64,000 nucleotides of DNA from Pseudomonas cavernae (GTDB taxonomy: Bacteria > Pseudomonadota > Gammaproteobacteria > Pseudomonadales > Pseudomonadaceae): the NCBI RefSeq assembly GCF_003595175.1, contig NZ_CP032419.1:496001-560000 (forward strand), in the 5' to 3' direction. The first letter of the stretch is position 1; every line of letters starts with the position of its first letter. Position numbers and translations under genes: made by a program. Positions 7,051-15,425 of the stretch are shown piece by piece. The notes beneath the pieces were generated by a model. That model was not told the DNA's origin and searched no databases. It was given only the letters and a program-made list of their open reading frames with translations.

Positions 7051-9485
7051 ACCTCAATGTCACCCCGCCGGAGCGTACCCCGATGGACGATTTCGACCCC
7101 CGCTCCGGTTCGCTGGTCGAGCGTGCGATCTTCAACCACCGACTGATCGTCGTGGTGCTGTGCGCACTGCTCACGCTGTTCTTCGCCGGCCAGCTGCGCC
7201 ACCTACAACTGGCGGCCAGCTTCGAGAAGATGATTCCGCAGGCTCACGCCTACATCCAGAACTTCACCGCCCACCAGAAGGATCTGGTAGGCCTGGGCAA
7301 CGCCGTGCGCGTCGCCCTGGCTAACCCCAAGGGCAGCATTTATGACGCCAGCTACATGGAGGCGCTGCGCGAGCTGAATGACGATCTGTTCCTGACGCCC
7401 GGCGTCAACCGGATGCAGATGAAGTCGCTGTGGACGCCGTCGACCCGTTGGGCCGGCGTTACCGAGGACGGCCTGGAGGGAGGGCCGGTGATTCCGGCCG
7501 GTTACGACGGATCAAAGGCCAGCCTGGAGCAACTCGCGGCCAACCTGGCGCGTTCCGGCGAGATCGGTCGCCTGGTCGCCAACGACTTCCGTTCCTCGGC
7601 GATCTTCCTGCCGCTGTTGGCCGCCGATGCCAAAGGGCAGCCGCTGGACTACACCGCGCTGGCGGCGTCCCTCGAGGGGCTGCGGGCCAAGTACGAGGCG
7701 CGTGGCTTCGAGCTGCACATCACCGGCTTCGCCAAGCTGATCGGCGATCTGATCGACGGTGTGCGCAGCGTGCTGCTGTTCTTCGTCATCACCCTGGCCT
7801 TGAGCGGCGCGGTGCTCTACTGGTTCACCCGCTGCTGGCGCTCCACCGCGGCGGTGGTTATCGCCTCGCTGATCGCCGTGGTCTGGCAGCTCGGCATGCT
7901 GCCGACCCTGGGCTACGCGCTCGATCCCTATTCGATCCTGGTGCCGTTCCTGGTGTTCGCCATCGGCATGAGCCATGGCTCGCAGAAGATGAACGGCATC
8001 CTGCAGGACGTCGGTCGCGGTGTCTGCAAGCTGACTGCCGCGCGCCTGACCTTCCGTCGCCTGTTCGGTGCCGGCCTGGCGGCGCTGGTGATCGATGCGG
8101 TGGGCTTCGGCGTGTTGCTGGTGATCGACATCGAGGTGATCCGCGAGCTGGCGCTGGCCGCCTCCATCGGCGTCGGCATTCTGATCTTCACCAACCTGAT
8201 CCTGTTGCCGGTGATCCTCAGCTATGTCGGGGTTTCGCCGCTGGCCGCCAAACGTAGCCTGCGCGCCGAGCATGCCGACCAGAGCGGGGCGGCCAAGCAT
8301 CCGCTGTGGCGCATTCTTGATCGGTTCACCGAGCGGCGCTGGGCCATTGGTGCGATTGTCGGCAGTCTGGTGCTGGCCGGTGCCGGCTGGACCGTCGCCA
8401 GCCAACTGCAGATCGGCGACCTCGATCCGGGCGCTCCGGAACTGCGCCAGGACAGTCGCTACAACCGCGACATGGCCTTCATGAACAGCCGCTACGGCGC
8501 CTCCAGCGACGTGCTGGCGGTCATGGTGAAGACCCCCGCCGGCTACTGCTCGGCCAAGGCAACCCTGAACAAGATCGACGCCCTGGAGTGGCAGCTGCGC
8601 CAGCTGGACGGCGTGGAGAGCACCGATACCCTGGCCCTGCTGAGCCGGCGCATGAGTGCTGCGCTGAACGAGGGCAATCCCAAGTGGTACGACTTCGTGC
8701 CCAATCAGGACATGCTCAACACCATCACCGCCAGTGCGCCGCGCGGGCTGTACGACGACAGCTGCTCGCTGCTGACGCTGTACGTCTATCTGGCCGACCA
8801 CAAGGCCGCCACCCTGTCGCGCGTCGTCGACCACGTCGAGCGCTTCGCGGTGGAGAACAACACCGACGAGGTGCAGTTCCTCCTGGCGGCCGGTAGCGCC
8901 GGTATCGAGGCGGCGACCAACATGGTGGTAAGCGACGCATGGCGGCAGATGAACATGCTGGTCTATGGCATCGTCGCCCTGCTGGCGCTGATCACCTTCC
9001 GCTCCTGGCGCGCGGTGGTCGTCGCGGTGCTGCCGCTGATGCTCACCTCGCTGCTGGCCGAGGCGCTGATGGTCGCCCTGGGCATGGGCGTCAAGGTGGC
9101 CACCCTGCCGGTGATCGCCCTGGGCGTGGGCATCGGTGTCGACTATGCGCTGTACATCCTGTCGGTGATGCTGGTGCAGCTGAAGAGCGGTCAGCCGCTG
9201 TCGGTGGCCTATTACCGCTCGCTGATCTTTACCGGCAAGGTGGTGATGCTGACCGGGATCACCCTGTCGCTCGGCGTCGCCACCTGGCTGGCCAGCCCCA
9301 TCAAGTTCCAGGCTGACATGGGCGCATTGCTGGCGTTCATGTTCCTGTGGAACATGCTCGGCGCTCTGGTCTTGGTGCCGGCGCTGTCGGTGTTCCTGTT
9401 GAAACCCAGGCAGGCTCGGGAAACGAAACAAGCAGGCGTGGCCACCGAAGTGGGCGCGCAGGTGCTGGAGCGAGCGGGCCGTTAG
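7047..9485 (+). CDS. MMPL/RND-superfamily transporter
   Basis: An 812-residue inner-membrane protein with the two-fold RND layout. It has one membrane helix near residues 32-48, a periplasmic domain, a bundle of five helices (about residues 230-400), then a second helix near 430, a second periplasmic domain and a C-terminal bundle. The GVGIGVDYALYI motif in the second bundle is typical of MMPL proteins. It overlaps the YCF48 gene by 4 bp and is 57 bp before the Rieske dioxygenase genes. Such transporters, without a membrane-fusion partner, usually move lipids or hydrophobic molecules. Uptake or export of the aromatic substrate is inferred from context. Confidence 0.9.
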   Translation: MNLNVTPPERTPMDDFDPRSGSLVERAIFNHRLIVVVLCALLTLFFAGQLRHLQLAASFEKMIPQAHAYIQNFTAHQKDLVGLGNAVRVALANPKGSIYDASYMEALRELNDDLFLTPGVNRMQMKSLWTPSTRWAGVTEDGLEGGPVIPAGYDGSKASLEQLAANLARSGEIGRLVANDFRSSAIFLPLLAADAKGQPLDYTALAASLEGLRAKYEARGFELHITGFAKLIGDLIDGVRSVLLFFVITLALSGAVLYWFTRCWRSTAAVVIASLIAVVWQLGMLPTLGYALDPYSILVPFLVFAIGMSHGSQKMNGILQDVGRGVCKLTAARLTFRRLFGAGLAALVIDAVGFGVLLVIDIEVIRELALAASIGVGILIFTNLILLPVILSYVGVSPLAAKRSLRAEHADQSGAAKHPLWRILDRFTERRWAIGAIVGSLVLAGAGWTVASQLQIGDLDPGAPELRQDSRYNRDMAFMNSRYGASSDVLAVMVKTPAGYCSAKATLNKIDALEWQLRQLDGVESTDTLALLSRRMSAALNEGNPKWYDFVPNQDMLNTITASAPRGLYDDSCSLLTLYVYLADHKAATLSRVVDHVERFAVENNTDEVQFLLAAGSAGIEAATNMVVSDAWRQMNMLVYGIVALLALITFRSWRAVVVAVLPLMLTSLLAEALMVALGMGVKVATLPVIALGVGIGVDYALYILSVMLVQLKSGQPLSVAYYRSLIFTGKVVMLTGITLSLGVATWLASPIKFQADMGALLAFMFLWNMLGALVLVPALSVFLLKPRQARETKQAGVATEVGAQVLERAGR

Positions 9486-9542
9486 CCGACCCGTCGCAAG
9501 GCCCATGACCAATAAGAATAAGTAGTGAGGAGGTAACCCAAG

Positions 9543-10943
9543 ATGAATTACGACCTGATCTATCCAGGCAACCCCGACCAGTATCTGGACGATCTCTGCC
9601 AGCGTGTCTCGCAAGGCATGGACGAAGGCCTGCTGCCCATCGAGGTGTTCCGTGACGACGCCGTATTCAAGGCGGAAATGGAGCGCATCTTCACGCGTAA
9701 CTGGATCTTCGTCGCGCATGTCTCGGAGATCCCCAACAAGGGCGACTACGTGCTGCGGCGCATGGGCATCGACAAGGTCATCGTCACCCGCGATGACGAT
9801 GACCAGATCAACGTGATGCTCAACCATTGCCGTCACCGCGGCACCGAGCTGTGCCACCAGGACAAGGGCAATACCAAACACTTCAAGTGCCCCTACCACG
9901 GCTGGGTCTACCGCAACAACGGCGACTGGGCCGGCGCGCCGCACATGCGCGACGCCTACGGCGGCCCGCTGGACAAGAAGGAGTGGGGCCTGCTCAAGGC
10001 GGCCAAGGTCGAGGCCATCCACGGTTTCGTGTTCGCCTCGCTGAGCGAGGAAGTGCCGCCGCTGCGCGAGTACCTCGGTGGCGCGGCCTGGATGATGGAC
10101 GCCATCTTCGGCCTGCACCCGGACGGCATGAAGGTGCTCAAGGAGCCGGAGCGCTTCATCGTCAAGGCCGACTGGAAGAGCGGCGCGGAGAACTTCAGCG
10201 GCGACGCCTATCACGTCAGCACCGCGCACCTGTCGGCGGCCCTGTCGGAGTTCATTCCCGGGGTCAACCAGGTCAGCAGCATGGCCAGCGGTTACGACTT
10301 CGGCAACGGCAACAGCTTTATCGGCCACGCGCTGCCGGAGCTGATCGCGCCGATGTTCGACATGTGGGGCTACACGCCCGAGCAGCGCGCCCAGTTCGAC
10401 CTGTCGAAGCTCGACGAGGTGCAACTGGAGATGCTCAAGACGGTGCCGCCGACCATCGGCACGATCTTCCCCAACTTCAGCTTCCTGCGCTTCCCGCAGC
10501 CGGACGTGCCCGGCGAGATGCCGATTCCCTTCACCAGCATCCGCATGTGGCAACCGGTGGCGCCGGGCGTGATGGAACTGTGGAACTACGAGCTGGAATA
10601 CGCCTGCCTGCCGGAAGACTTCCACGCGCGCGCCTATATGGCCGGCCAGTTCGGCTTCGGTTCCGGCGGCATCTTCGAGCAGGACGACACCGCGGTCTGG
10701 GAAGGTATCGCCAAGGTGGCGTCCAGCCCCTGGACCCGCTCCAAGGGCATGCGCCTGCACTACCAGCAAAAGCGCGGCGGGCCGGACCCGGACTGGAAGG
10801 GGCCGGGCGAGTTCCACCCGTCGGTCTACGGCGAGTACAGCCAGGAGCGCTTCTGGCGCCGCTGGGTTAAAGAGATGACCGAAGGCAAGGCGGCGCCGCG
10901 TTCGACTGCCGACAAGTGCCTGGGCGAAGGGGAGTGCGAGTGA
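9543..10943 (+). CDS. Rieske non-heme iron ring-hydroxylating dioxygenase, alpha subunit
   Basis: The 466-residue catalytic subunit has a complete Rieske [2Fe-2S] motif, C96-R-H98 then 17 residues and C116-P-Y-H119. The mononuclear iron site is visible as H224 and H229 in DAYHVSTAH, with the acidic ligand near D381/D382 in FEQDD. A strong GAGGAGGT ribosome site precedes the ATG. It overlaps the beta subunit (TGATG) and is followed by a [3Fe-4S]-type ferredoxin, so the oxygenase is an alpha-beta enzyme of the biphenyl/PAH type. It adds dioxygen to an arene to give a cis-dihydrodiol. The natural substrate is not predictable from sequence alone. Confidence 0.95.
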   Translation: MNYDLIYPGNPDQYLDDLCQRVSQGMDEGLLPIEVFRDDAVFKAEMERIFTRNWIFVAHVSEIPNKGDYVLRRMGIDKVIVTRDDDDQINVMLNHCRHRGTELCHQDKGNTKHFKCPYHGWVYRNNGDWAGAPHMRDAYGGPLDKKEWGLLKAAKVEAIHGFVFASLSEEVPPLREYLGGAAWMMDAIFGLHPDGMKVLKEPERFIVKADWKSGAENFSGDAYHVSTAHLSAALSEFIPGVNQVSSMASGYDFGNGNSFIGHALPELIAPMFDMWGYTPEQRAQFDLSKLDEVQLEMLKTVPPTIGTIFPNFSFLRFPQPDVPGEMPIPFTSIRMWQPVAPGVMELWNYELEYACLPEDFHARAYMAGQFGFGSGGIFEQDDTAVWEGIAKVASSPWTRSKGMRLHYQQKRGGPDPDWKGPGEFHPSVYGEYSQERFWRRWVKEMTEGKAAPRSTADKCLGEGECE

Positions 10944-11446
10944 TGAGCAACCTGCATGAATTGCGCGAGATCGCCTCGGACTTTCTCGCCCGCGAGGCGC
11001 TGATCCTCGATGAACGGCGCTTCCGCGACTGGTTCGCCCTGCTCGACGACGAGATCGATTACGACGTGCCGATCCGCATCGCCATGCGCGACTACGCCGA
11101 CGAGTTCCCCGAAGGCGCGTTCCGCATCAAGGACTGCAAGGCGCATATCCAGACCCGCATCGCCCGTCTGGAAAGCGATCACGCCTGGGCCGAAGTGCCG
11201 CCGTCGCGCACCCTGCGGCTGGTCGGCAGCGTGCTGGTGGAGGCCACCGAGCGCTCCGACGTGATCTCGGTGATCAGTGCGCTGATGCTCTATCGCCAGC
11301 GTGGCCACGACGAGCTGGGCGACGTGATCCCGGTTCGCCGCCACGACCTGCTGCGCATCACCGACGGCGGCCTCAAGCTGCTCAAGCGCAAGGCGCTGAT
11401 CACCCATGCCGTGCTGCATACGCCCAACCTCGGCGTATTCCTGTAA
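10943..11446 (+). CDS. Ring-hydroxylating dioxygenase, beta subunit
   Basis: A 167-residue protein of the cystatin-like/NTF2 fold family of small dioxygenase subunits, with typical features such as the early FLAREALILDERRFRDWFALLDDEIDYDVPIR-type segment and a C-terminal RRHDLLRI region. The ATG at 10943 shares its A with the stop of the alpha gene (TGATG), so translation is coupled. The subunit is structural, forming the alpha3-beta3 oxygenase. Confidence 0.93.
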   Translation: MSNLHELREIASDFLAREALILDERRFRDWFALLDDEIDYDVPIRIAMRDYADEFPEGAFRIKDCKAHIQTRIARLESDHAWAEVPPSRTLRLVGSVLVEATERSDVISVISALMLYRQRGHDELGDVIPVRRHDLLRITDGGLKLLKRKALITHAVLHTPNLGVFL

Positions 11447-11470
11447 CACCCAGAACAAGAGAACAGAGTG

Positions 11471-11686
11471 ATGGCGACTGAGAGAGTTGAAGTGATTCTG
11501 GATACCCAGAAGTGCCAGGGCTATGGCCTGTGCCTGGGGGCGGACGACGTCTTCGAGCTGGATGCGGCGGCCAACATCGCCCATCTCAAGCAGCGTTTCG
11601 TCGACATCGCGCGCAAGGGCGAGTTCGAGCAACTGGTGCGCGACTGCCCGGCCGCCGCCATCAGCCTTCGTGTGGTTCAAGAGTGA
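11471..11686 (+). CDS. [3Fe-4S]-type ferredoxin of the dioxygenase
   Basis: A 71-residue ferredoxin with C15-x5-C21 and C59-P. The usual central cysteine of a [4Fe-4S] CxxCxxC motif is replaced by glycine/tyrosine (CQGYGLC), the pattern of [3Fe-4S] ferredoxins. The ATG at 11471 is taken rather than the GTG codon just before it. Lying 24 bp after the beta subunit, it is the expected electron carrier to the Rieske centre. A [3Fe-4S] ferredoxin combined with a glutathione-reductase-type reductase (seen at 28025-29251) defines what has been called type V ring-hydroxylating systems (e.g. phenanthrene dioxygenase PhdABCD); the diterpenoid DitA system of Pseudomonas is also similar. Confidence 0.9.
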   Translation: MATERVEVILDTQKCQGYGLCLGADDVFELDAAANIAHLKQRFVDIARKGEFEQLVRDCPAAAISLRVVQE

Positions 11687-11701
11687 GTAGTGGAGCAAGC
11701 C

Positions 11702-12241
11702 ATGAGTGATATCGCCAAGAACCTGATCGGCCGCAAGTTCGACCAGATCTGCTTCGTCGTCCCGGACATCGAGGCGGCCATGGAAATGTGGAAGAAGACC
11801 AACGGCGTCGAGGTGTGGAACGTCGCCTACGACCTGGCCAAGGAGCAGACCCAGAAGGAATACCGCGGCCAGCCGGGCGATTTCCAGTTCAGCTGCGCCT
11901 ATGGCTTCGCCGGCGACACCCTGATCGAGCTGGCCCGCCACGACGGCGGCAACAGCCTGTACAAGGACTGGATCGACAGCCGCGGCTACGGCCCGCACCA
12001 CATCGGCTTCCGCCAGTCCAGCGCCGAGGAATACGCCCAGGCCGAGCAGCATTACCTGGAGCAGGGCCTGGAGAAAGCCATGGCCGGCTTCTTCGAAGGG
12101 CCGTTCGGCAACTGCCGCTGGAGCTACTGGGATACCCGCGAGCAGATCGGTTTCTACACCGAGCTGTATTACGTCGATGGCGAGCTGGATGAGCGCATGG
12201 CCGCCCTGCGCCGTGGCGAGAACGTCAGCATCACCTCGTGA
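11702..12241 (+). CDS. Single-domain VOC (glyoxalase-like) protein
   Basis: The 179-residue product has a vicinal-oxygen-chelate fold: FDQICFVVPDIEAAMEMW at the start and PHHIGF, then GFYTELYY near the end. Candidate metal ligands are a Gln or His at the first strand, Glu in LIELARH, His in PHHIGF and Glu in FYTELYY. That layout is more like glyoxalase, epimerase or isomerase members than extradiol dioxygenases. The ATG at 11702 is chosen over an earlier in-frame one because GTGGAGCA precedes it. It lies inside the dioxygenase operon, directly before an extradiol dioxygenase, so it may supply an isomerase or hydratase step. The reaction is unknown. Confidence 0.8.
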   Translation: MSDIAKNLIGRKFDQICFVVPDIEAAMEMWKKTNGVEVWNVAYDLAKEQTQKEYRGQPGDFQFSCAYGFAGDTLIELARHDGGNSLYKDWIDSRGYGPHHIGFRQSSAEEYAQAEQHYLEQGLEKAMAGFFEGPFGNCRWSYWDTREQIGFYTELYYVDGELDERMAALRRGENVSITS

Positions 12242-12246
12242 CCGAC

Positions 12247-12274
12247 CCGCGACCGCCGCATACGGCGGTCGCGG
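12247..12274 (+). other. Strong intercistronic hairpin without T-run
   Basis: A perfect 12-bp stem (CCGCGACCGCCG at 12247-12258 with 12263-12274) closes a CATA loop, 6 bp after the stop of the VOC gene and 34 bp before the extradiol gene. No T tract follows, so it is more likely an mRNA-stabilising, processing or translation-modulating structure than a terminator. Confidence 0.7.
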
Positions 12275-12307
12275 ACGAAGCCAATCCGAATTCGGAGCAA
12301 GCCGCAC

Positions 12308-13264
12308 ATGAACATCCTCGGACCCGATGCAGTGGTCTTCGGCGTCGACGACCTCGACGTCGCCATCCAGTACATGACCGACTTCGGTCTCAAGGACGCC
12401 GGCCTGGTGCGCGATGGCCGCCTGTTCGAAACCCTCGACGGCACCGGCGTGATCATTGCCGCCAGCAATGACCCGGCGCTGCCGGCACCGCTGAGCCCGG
12501 CCAACAAGGCGCGCAAGATCATCTATGGCGTCGCCGACCAGCAGAGCCTCGACGAGATCGCCGCCGAACTGGGCAAGGACCGCGAGGTCAAGCGCCTGGC
12601 CGATGGCGCGCTCGAGGCGCTCGACGACATGGGCATCACCCTGGCGTTCCAGCTGACCCGGCGCCGCGAGATCAACCTGCCCGCCGAGGCGATCAACGCC
12701 CCCGGTGCACCGCTGCAGCGTCCGCTCAACGTGCTCGGCGTCGACGACAGCCACGTCGGGCTGCCGCGCAGTCTTGGCCACTTCGCCCTGTTCGTGCCGG
12801 ATGTGGCCAAGGCCGAGGCGTTCTACGTCGAGCGCCTGCAGTTCCGCGTCAACGACCGTCTCGGCGGCGGCCCGTTCATGCGCTCCAAGGGCACCTACGA
12901 ACACCACACCATGTTCCTGATCCAGACCCCGCCGCAGGTCAAGGGCGTCGAACACATGGCCTTCCACCTGGCCGGGCCCAGCGAAGTCATGCAGGCCGGC
13001 AACCGTTTCCTCGCCAAGGGCCACAACAGCTACTGGGGCCCGGGCCGCCATGGCTTCGGCTCCAACTGGTTCTGGTACTTCGAAAGCCCGCTGGCCTGTC
13101 GCTTCGAGTACGACGCCGACATGGACAAGCACGACGACAACTGGGTGCCGCGCGACAAGCCACTGCATGCCGACAACGCCCAGTCCTACCTGCTGGAAAT
13201 GCAGCGCGAGAACTGGGCACCGTTCAACGGCCCACGCAAGCCGGCAGGCGAGACCTCGGCCTGA
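12308..13264 (+). CDS. Type I extradiol ring-cleavage dioxygenase (first copy)
   Basis: The 318-residue protein has the two-domain VOC architecture of 2,3-dihydroxybiphenyl 1,2-dioxygenase / catechol 2,3-dioxygenase relatives. The iron ligands of the C-terminal domain are visible: H158 (SLGHFALF), H216 (VEHMAFHL) and E267 (CRFEYDAD). It closes the dioxygenase block and is followed by a terminator. It is paralogous to the enzyme at 15426, so the cluster has two ring-opening steps. Placed behind the Rieske genes, it probably cleaves the first catechol formed from the substrate, but assignment of each paralogue to a ring is inference. Confidence 0.9.
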   Translation: MNILGPDAVVFGVDDLDVAIQYMTDFGLKDAGLVRDGRLFETLDGTGVIIAASNDPALPAPLSPANKARKIIYGVADQQSLDEIAAELGKDREVKRLADGALEALDDMGITLAFQLTRRREINLPAEAINAPGAPLQRPLNVLGVDDSHVGLPRSLGHFALFVPDVAKAEAFYVERLQFRVNDRLGGGPFMRSKGTYEHHTMFLIQTPPQVKGVEHMAFHLAGPSEVMQAGNRFLAKGHNSYWGPGRHGFGSNWFWYFESPLACRFEYDADMDKHDDNWVPRDKPLHADNAQSYLLEMQRENWAPFNGPRKPAGETSA

Positions 13265-13347
13265 CGCCCTGCTCCGCCGTCATCACCGCGCCGGTGATGG
13301 CGACGGGATGCTTGCGCAGCTCTCTGCGCCAAGATGTTCGCGATTGA

Positions 13348-13375
13348 CAGAAACCAGGGGCTTCCCTGGTTTCTG
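13348..13375 (+). terminator. Terminator-like hairpin after first extradiol gene
   Basis: A perfect 12-bp stem CAGAAACCAGGG / CCCTGGTTTCTG with a 4-base loop, followed by CGTTTC. The T tract is weak. It lies 83 bp after the extradiol stop and 240 bp from the 3' end of the convergent MFS gene. The rest of the 13265-13612 gap shows nothing else I can support. Confidence 0.7.
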
Positions 13376-13612
13376 CGTTTCAGCCTGTGCAAAACAAGAG
13401 CCGACAGGCAGGGGCGGGTGGGGCAGTGGCGCGAGCCGGTTCAACCAGCGCTGCGCTACTCGCGCGCCGGTGATCCACCTGCTGATCCAAATGGTTCTGT
13501 GCGCGCCCTGCAGCAGGGGTATCGCGGCGCCCGGCTCATCCTGTGCTCCGGCCAGCCTTGGCCGACGTCAGGCCATGGCGCCATGCAGCGGTTGCCATTC
13601 GAGAGGCGGCTA

Positions 13613-14821
13613 TCAGGTCGCCGATGACGGCTGGCGCCGCATGCTCCACGCCCAATAGGCCAGCAGGGCCGTGCTTGCGCCAGCGAACACCGGTGACGCG
13701 CCCAGATGGGCAGCCAGCAACCCGGCCAGCAGCCCGCCAATCGCCTCGAAGCCGAAGCGGATCGCGGTATAGGCGGCCACCACGCGGCCGCGCAGGGCAT
13801 CCGGTGTGCTGCTCTGCAGGGTGATATTGGTGCCTATGTTATTGCCGGCGATACCGAAGCCAAGTGCGGCCATGGCCAGCAGGGATAGCCACAACTGGCT
13901 GCTGAAGGCGAAGACGAGCATCGCCAGGGCGCTGACCAGGGTGGCACCGAAGATCAGCCGGGGCAGGGCTTTGGGTGCCCGCTGCCATGCGAGTAGTCCG
14001 CTGGCGGCCAGCGAGCCCAGGCCGGCGGCGCCCCAGAGCCAGCCGAGAGTCCGAGCATCGCCGACGAACACCTTGCTGGCGAACACCGGCAGCAGTACCG
14101 CATAGGTCGAGGCGGTGAGGTTGACCGCCAGCACATTGAGCAGCATCGCCTTCACCCCGGAGTTGCCCAGGATGTAGTCAAGGCCCTCGCCGAACACGCT
14201 GCGCAACGAACCTGAAGTCCTCGGCGTCGGCGCCATGCGCACCCAGCACAGCGCCGCGATCAGGGGCAGGTAGGACAGCGCATTGAGCGCAAAGCAGGGT
14301 GCTTCGCCGAACAGCACCAGGAGCAGGCCGGCGGCCGGCGGGCCAACGAAGCGCGACAGGGTGAACAGCGTGGCGTTCAGCGCCAGGGCATTGCCCAGGT
14401 CATCGCGGCAGTCGACGAAGCCGCTGACCAGCGACAGGCGCAAGGGCGTGTCCACGGCGTTCAGTAGCCCGTGCACGGCGGCCATGACCACGATGGTCGT
14501 CGGCCCGATCAGGCCGGTGGCGGTCAATGTCGCCAGGGTCGCAGCCTGCAGGCCGAGCAGGCTCTCCAGCAGGATCAGTAGCTTGCGCTTGTCGTAGCGG
14601 TCGATCCAGGCGCCGGCCAGCGGGCCGACCAGCAGTTGCGGCAGCAGGGTGGCGCAGGTGGTCACGCCCAGCAGCGCTGCAGAGCCGGTGAGCTGGTAGA
14701 CCAGCCAGGCCAGCGCGACCTGCTGAATCCAGTTGCCCAGGGTGGAAATGGCCTGGGCGCTGAAGTACAGGCGGAAGTTGCGGTGGCTTAGCGCACGCAG
14801 GCTGTCGGGCCAGCGCCTCAT
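13613..14821 (-). CDS. MFS transporter (EntS/DHA3-like)
   Basis: A 402-residue 12-helix major facilitator. The N-terminus RNFRLYFSAQAISTLGNWIQQVALAWLVYQLTGSA is typical of the DHA3 / enterobactin-exporter (EntS) branch, and the loop after helix 2 carries AGAWIDRYDKRK. It is the only gene read leftward between the two extradiol blocks. It could export a pathway intermediate or a toxic compound, or it may simply be an unrelated passenger. Substrate unknown. Confidence 0.88.
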   Translation of the reverse strand: MRRWPDSLRALSHRNFRLYFSAQAISTLGNWIQQVALAWLVYQLTGSAALLGVTTCATLLPQLLVGPLAGAWIDRYDKRKLLILLESLLGLQAATLATLTATGLIGPTTIVVMAAVHGLLNAVDTPLRLSLVSGFVDCRDDLGNALALNATLFTLSRFVGPPAAGLLLVLFGEAPCFALNALSYLPLIAALCWVRMAPTPRTSGSLRSVFGEGLDYILGNSGVKAMLLNVLAVNLTASTYAVLLPVFASKVFVGDARTLGWLWGAAGLGSLAASGLLAWQRAPKALPRLIFGATLVSALAMLVFAFSSQLWLSLLAMAALGFGIAGNNIGTNITLQSSTPDALRGRVVAAYTAIRFGFEAIGGLLAGLLAAHLGASPVFAGASTALLAYWAWSMRRQPSSAT

Positions 14822-15425
14822 GACTGTGCGGACGGCAGGGCATTGGCGCCACGGCCACAGGCAGAAGCTGTGCTGCCTTTGCCCATCAGGGTAGCGCGCC
14901 CCGATAGGGGCGGGCGAAGTTTACTTCGCGATGCAGTCATGGGCGCGAGTCCTGAGTTCAAGTTGCTGCGGAAGTATTTCTTATTGCCCTGGGAATAGGC
15001 GGGTGGCGATTGAGTAGCGATATTGAAATCGGCTTCTAGTTGGCTTGGCAATAGCGATTATGAGTTCGGCAGGTGGCGGCTCGATCTTTTTCCCGCCGGC
15101 GCAGATGGCGAACCTGACCGCCTGCTGGCGGCGCCGCCGAGCCCCGCCTGGCGAGGCTGCCAGGCCAGGCATAGCGGGCGCGGGCACCGATGCATTTCCT
15201 GAATATCTGTATTGAGGGAAACCCGCTGGCTCAACTGGATGATCGTTCTTAAGATCACCATCAACGGGCGAAGGGTTAACTTTTTGCTGATGTTTTTTGT
15301 TGGGAAGTTGCTGCTTTATAAATTTTGCTTCTTCAGTCTTTACGACACTCTAAACATATAGGAAGTGTTGTGGAAGAGTGCTCGAGGCGATCTTAAAGAA
15401 CTAGAAAGTAGGTGGGAATATAGTT
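14822..15425. promoter_or_regulatory. Divergent intergenic region upstream of the second catabolic operon
   Basis: 604 bp between the leftward MFS gene and the rightward second extradiol gene. Near the MFS start are two small hairpins, CGCCCC-GATA-GGGGCG (14897-14912) and GCGAAG-TTTA-CTTCGC (14914-14929). From about 15265 to 15425 the sequence is markedly AT-rich compared with its surroundings (runs such as CTTTATAAATTTTGC), as expected of the promoter and leader of the operon starting at 15426. I could not assign convincing -35/-10 or -24/-12 boxes. A ribosome site AGGTGGG precedes the ATG at 15426. Confidence 0.5.

Noticed and set aside
7512..10817. Very long antisense open frame opposite the MMPL transporter and Rieske genes
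   Set aside because: Composition is Gln/His/Arg/Ala-rich without domains, and the plus strand has unambiguous genes. It is a by-product of high GC at third positions.
15260..15425. Sigma54-type promoter upstream of the second extradiol gene
   Set aside because: A GG...GC-like pair is present in TTGGGAAGTTGCTG, but the spacing is wrong for -24/-12 elements.
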